DNA of 8,431 nt from Pelagibacteraceae bacterium BACL5 MAG-120820-bin39 (GTDB lineage Bacteria; Pseudomonadota; Alphaproteobacteria; Pelagibacterales; Pelagibacteraceae). The position numbers and the translations under genes are program-made. Location of the stretch: NCBI GenBank assembly GCA_001438335.1, contig LIBV01000039.1:1-8431 (forward strand). The letters run 5' to 3'. Below are positions 6,194 through 8,431 of this stretch, in pieces (the first letter of the stretch is position 1; the number at the start of each line of letters is the position of its first letter). Under the pieces are notes generated by a model that was not told the origin of the DNA, searched no databases, and saw only the letters and a program-made list of their open reading frames with translations.

Positions 6194-6370
6194 TTATTTT
6201 TTATCGAAAAAAGCTTCGTAGATCATCATAATGATAGCAATTACCATTAAAATATAAACAGGCAGCACATCTACAAAACCTATCATCATTGATTTTGTTA
6301 ATGTTGTCGCTAAACCAACTAAAAAGTATATAGCAAAAGATATACCAACAATTGTTGTAATTTTACTCAT
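6194..6370 (-). CDS. Small two-helix membrane protein (58 residues), unrecognised
   Basis: An ATG at 6370 opens a 58-codon frame ending in TAA at 6196-6194. The product starts MSKITTIVGISFAIYFLVGL, has a predicted first helix at about 7-24, a short polar link with TKSMM, a second helix at about 33-55 beginning FVDVLPVYILMVIA, and ends YEAFFDKK. Three lines support a real gene: it fills the otherwise empty space between two tightly packed genes, its ATG comes one base after the amidase stop codon, and AGGA lies five bases upstream of the ATG. I do not recognise the family. It does not have the roughly four-helix length of a TRAP small permease (DctQ). Its place after a TRAP permease and amidase suggests a helper of membrane transport or of the adjacent EamA protein, but that is only inference. 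Confidence 0.75.
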   Translation of the reverse strand: MSKITTIVGISFAIYFLVGLATTLTKSMMIGFVDVLPVYILMVIAIIMMIYEAFFDKK

Positions 6371-6371
6371 T

Positions 6372-7700
6372 TTATTCCTGACATTCTTTTTCTAACCATT
6401 TGGCAACCCCTAAAAATCTATGATCATCATAACGATCACCAATCAATTGTACTCCTAATGGTAAGTTATTTTCTCCCTCAAGTAAAGGAAGAGATATACA
6501 GGGCGTTCCTAAATAAGACCAAACCCTATTGAATTCTGCAGTGCCTGTACTTTTAAGGCCTTTAGGTGCAACCCCAGGGCTAGATGGTGATAATACGCCA
6601 TGATAACCCTCAAATACTTCTTTATATGACTCATAACTTGTTTTCATAAAATCAATTGCCTCAGCATATTCTTTTGCCGAATGCTTATTACCATTTGCAA
6701 TAGCTGTTTGCATATATTTTGAAAGTTTGTTCTTAAACTTTTTATAATAAAGTGAAAAATTATTTGCTAAATCTGTTTCATGAATAATTTGATGATATTT
6801 ATGAATATCCTTAAAATATGAAGGAGTATCAAACACTTCAATATTTTTAGAAAAAGATTTAATAAAGTATTCAAAAGACTCTCTAGATTTCTTATCAATT
6901 ATTTTCCAATGATCAGTTTTATAAAAAATAAACTTTGGCTCAAACAATGGACCTTTTTTAGTTTCTGCAAGCATGTTTTCTGGAGAATAATAGATTGTAG
7001 CAGAGTCATTAGGATCTTTTTTAATTAAAACTTTTGCTAATAATGCAACATCTTCTACTGATCTTCCAAAAAGACCGATGTGATCTAAACTAAAGGATGT
7101 TTTTAAAACACCATTTCTTGAAATTAAACCATAACTTGGTTTATAGCCAACAACGCCACAATAAGATGCCGGTCTAATAACCGAGCCTCCAGTTTGTGAT
7201 CCAATTGATACAGGGGCCATAAATGATGCCACTGCTGCTGCCGAGCCACTTGATGATCCTCCAGGTGTTCTGGAATAATCATGAGGATTAGTAGTCTCAG
7301 GTGGTCCTAAATAAGCTAACTCTGAAGTTGCAGTTTTGCCCATTATCAGTGCACCTGCCGCATGAAGCAAGTCTACAATTTCTGCATTTTGCGAATATGA
7401 CTTTCCTTTTCTTATAACTGTTCCACATTCTGTTGGCATATCAACTGTGCCTATAATATCTTTTATAGCTACAGGAACTCCATGCAAAGGTCCCAAAGGC
7501 TTTCCAGATCTACGATGATCATCGGACTCTGCGGCTTTTTCTAATAAAAGTTTTTTATCAAAATGAGCCCAAGCCTTAACATCTTTTTCAAATTTATTAA
7601 TTCGATCAATATATTGATTACAAACTTCTACAGAAGTAATTTGTACTTCTTTTATTTGTAAAGCTAATTCTTCTACGCTTAAGGAAAAGATATCAATCAT
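6372..7700 (-). CDS. Amidase-signature family amidohydrolase
   Basis: The 442-residue cytoplasmic enzyme belongs to the amidase signature family, which uses a Ser-cisSer-Lys triad to hydrolyse amide bonds. The lysine is Lys80 in GPLHGVPVAIKDI, the cis-serine is Ser149 in TPGGSSSGSAAAVA, and the nucleophile is Ser173 in GSQTGGSVIRPA. The spacings of 69 and 24 residues equal those of the malonamidase E2 triad (Lys62, Ser131, Ser155), so the site is complete. The motif GVVGYKPSYGLISRNGV (182-198) and a C-terminal PLGVQLIGDRYDD (415-427) are also typical. It is shorter than GatA, lacks gatB/gatC neighbours and sits directly after a TRAP permease gene (8-nt gap), so a catabolic or detoxifying amidase is more likely than the tRNA amidotransferase subunit. 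Substrate is unknown: amides, ureas and N-carbamoyl compounds are all possible. The next gene begins one base after its stop. Confidence 0.92.
   Translation of the reverse strand: MIDIFSLSVEELALQIKEVQITSVEVCNQYIDRINKFEKDVKAWAHFDKKLLLEKAAESDDHRRSGKPLGPLHGVPVAIKDIIGTVDMPTECGTVIRKGKSYSQNAEIVDLLHAAGALIMGKTATSELAYLGPPETTNPHDYSRTPGGSSSGSAAAVASFMAPVSIGSQTGGSVIRPASYCGVVGYKPSYGLISRNGVLKTSFSLDHIGLFGRSVEDVALLAKVLIKKDPNDSATIYYSPENMLAETKKGPLFEPKFIFYKTDHWKIIDKKSRESFEYFIKSFSKNIEVFDTPSYFKDIHKYHQIIHETDLANNFSLYYKKFKNKLSKYMQTAIANGNKHSAKEYAEAIDFMKTSYESYKEVFEGYHGVLSPSSPGVAPKGLKSTGTAEFNRVWSYLGTPCISLPLLEGENNLPLGVQLIGDRYDDHRFLGVAKWLEKECQE
6376..6379 (-). promoter_or_regulatory. Ribosome binding site of the 58-residue membrane protein
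   Basis: Minus-strand AGGA lies five bases before the ATG at 6370, inside the last codons of the amidase gene. It is one of only two clear Shine-Dalgarno-like sites in the window and supports the choice of start for this short gene. Confidence 0.55.
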
Positions 7701-7708
7701 TAATTAAT

Positions 7709-8431
7709 TTAGTTTGCAAATAAAGTTTCTGGTAACCACAAAGCGATCCCTGGAAAAATATACATCAAGACCATAGCAAATATAACTATTCCTAAGAAAG
7801 GCATAATTCCTCTAAAAATATCCATCAGTTCTACATTTTTTGATTGAACGCCTTTTAAGTAATATGCGGACATAGCCATTGGGGGTGTTAAGAAAGAAGT
7901 TTGTAAATTTAAAGCAATCAACATTGCAAAGAAATATGGATTAACTCCAAAAAATTCTACTAGTGGTAAAAATATAGGAACAAAAATAATTAATATTTCT
8001 GTCCACTCTAAAGGCCAACCTAATAAGAATATAATTATTTGAGTAATAACTAAAAACTGCCAAGGTTTTAGGTCTAAAGATTTAAAGAAATGTTCAAATA
8101 CTTCGTGACCTCCAAGATATGAAAACACCGAAGCAAAAGTCCATGAGCCAATAAACAACCACATAATCATCGCAGTTGTTTTTGCTGTTAAAAACACTGA
8201 CTCTTTAAAATTTTTCCATTTTAATGTTTTGTAAAAATATGAAAGGACAATTGCACCTAAAGCACCTACTGCAGCAGCTTCTGCTGGTGTAGCTATCCCA
8301 GCTAAAATTGTTCCTAAGACCAACATAATTAATGAGAATAAAGGTAAAAAAGAAATTAGAACTTCTTTTAGAATTTGAGCTCTAGGTGGTATCTCTTCTG
8401 CACGAGGCTTTGGTGCTATAGATGGATCAAA
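7709..8431 (-). CDS. TRAP transporter large permease subunit (DctM family), C-terminal part, cut by right edge
   Basis: The reading frame is open from the window edge, giving 240 residues that begin FDPSIAPKPRAEEIPPRAQI, a cytoplasmic loop, then LLF-type helices. A Met at 8326 is internal, not the start. Features of DctM are LGTILAGIATPAEAAAVGALG (part of the central substrate and sodium site region), the WPLEWTEILIIFVPIFLPLV stretch, and NLQTSFLTPPMAMSAYYLKG, the conserved second sodium/substrate hairpin near the C terminus. TRAP systems use a periplasmic binding protein (DctP) and this permease to bring in organic acids and similar compounds with a sodium gradient. The small permease DctQ and the binding protein would lie to the right, outside the window. 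The stop lies 8 nt before the amidase start, so the two are probably cotranscribed. Confidence 0.93.
   Translation of the reverse strand, partial: FDPSIAPKPRAEEIPPRAQILKEVLISFLPLFSLIMLVLGTILAGIATPAEAAAVGALGAIVLSYFYKTLKWKNFKESVFLTAKTTAMIMWLFIGSWTFASVFSYLGGHEVFEHFFKSLDLKPWQFLVITQIIIFLLGWPLEWTEILIIFVPIFLPLVEFFGVNPYFFAMLIALNLQTSFLTPPMAMSAYYLKGVQSKNVELMDIFRGIMPFLGIVIFAMVLMYIFPGIALWLPETLFAN

Overview
This window looks like a piece of a small, streamlined, AT-rich alphaproteobacterial chromosome, most likely of the SAR11 (Pelagibacter-like) type. The reasons are the strong A/T bias in spacers and third codon positions, very tight gene packing with several overlaps or gaps under 20 bases, few recognisable Shine-Dalgarno sites, and the housekeeping order trmD-rpsP-ffh // dapF-ftsY. 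The taxon is inferred; no rRNA gene is present to prove it.

Left part (1-2127): a leftward cluster for protein export and translation. ffh (SRP GTPase) is followed by rpsP (ribosomal protein S16, with a repetitive Ala/Pro/Glu tail) and by the first 30 codons of trmD (tRNA m1G37 methyltransferase), which runs off the left edge. Upstream of ffh lies an unusually G+C-rich leader of about 105 nt that can form four successive hairpins, the last ending 4 nt before the start codon. It is preceded by a promoter whose -10 element is a perfect palindrome and could also fire rightward into dapF.

Middle (2128-3869): dapF (diaminopimelate epimerase, for lysine and peptidoglycan) and ftsY (SRP receptor), overlapping by one base on the plus strand. 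The two SRP GTPases, Ffh and FtsY, therefore flank the divergent promoter on opposite strands. ftsY converges on, and overlaps by 8 nt, the end of a minus-strand gene for an unrecognised secreted or lipid-free periplasmic protein.

Right part (3862-8431): everything is on the minus strand. In transcription order: the C-terminal part of a TRAP transporter large permease (cut by the right edge), an amidase-signature hydrolase, a 58-residue two-helix membrane protein missed by ordinary length cut-offs, an EamA/DMT-family transporter, a membrane-anchored alpha/beta hydrolase, and the unrecognised exported protein. The first five are nearly contiguous and probably form one transcript. A reasonable but unproven reading is uptake of an organic acid or amide by the TRAP system, cytoplasmic amide hydrolysis, and export or exchange of a product.

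No stretch longer than about 165 bases lacks a gene. No mobile element, CRISPR array, tRNA or rRNA was seen. The most promising candidate for an under-described element is the structured ffh leader; the next best is the small membrane protein in the TRAP-amidase operon.
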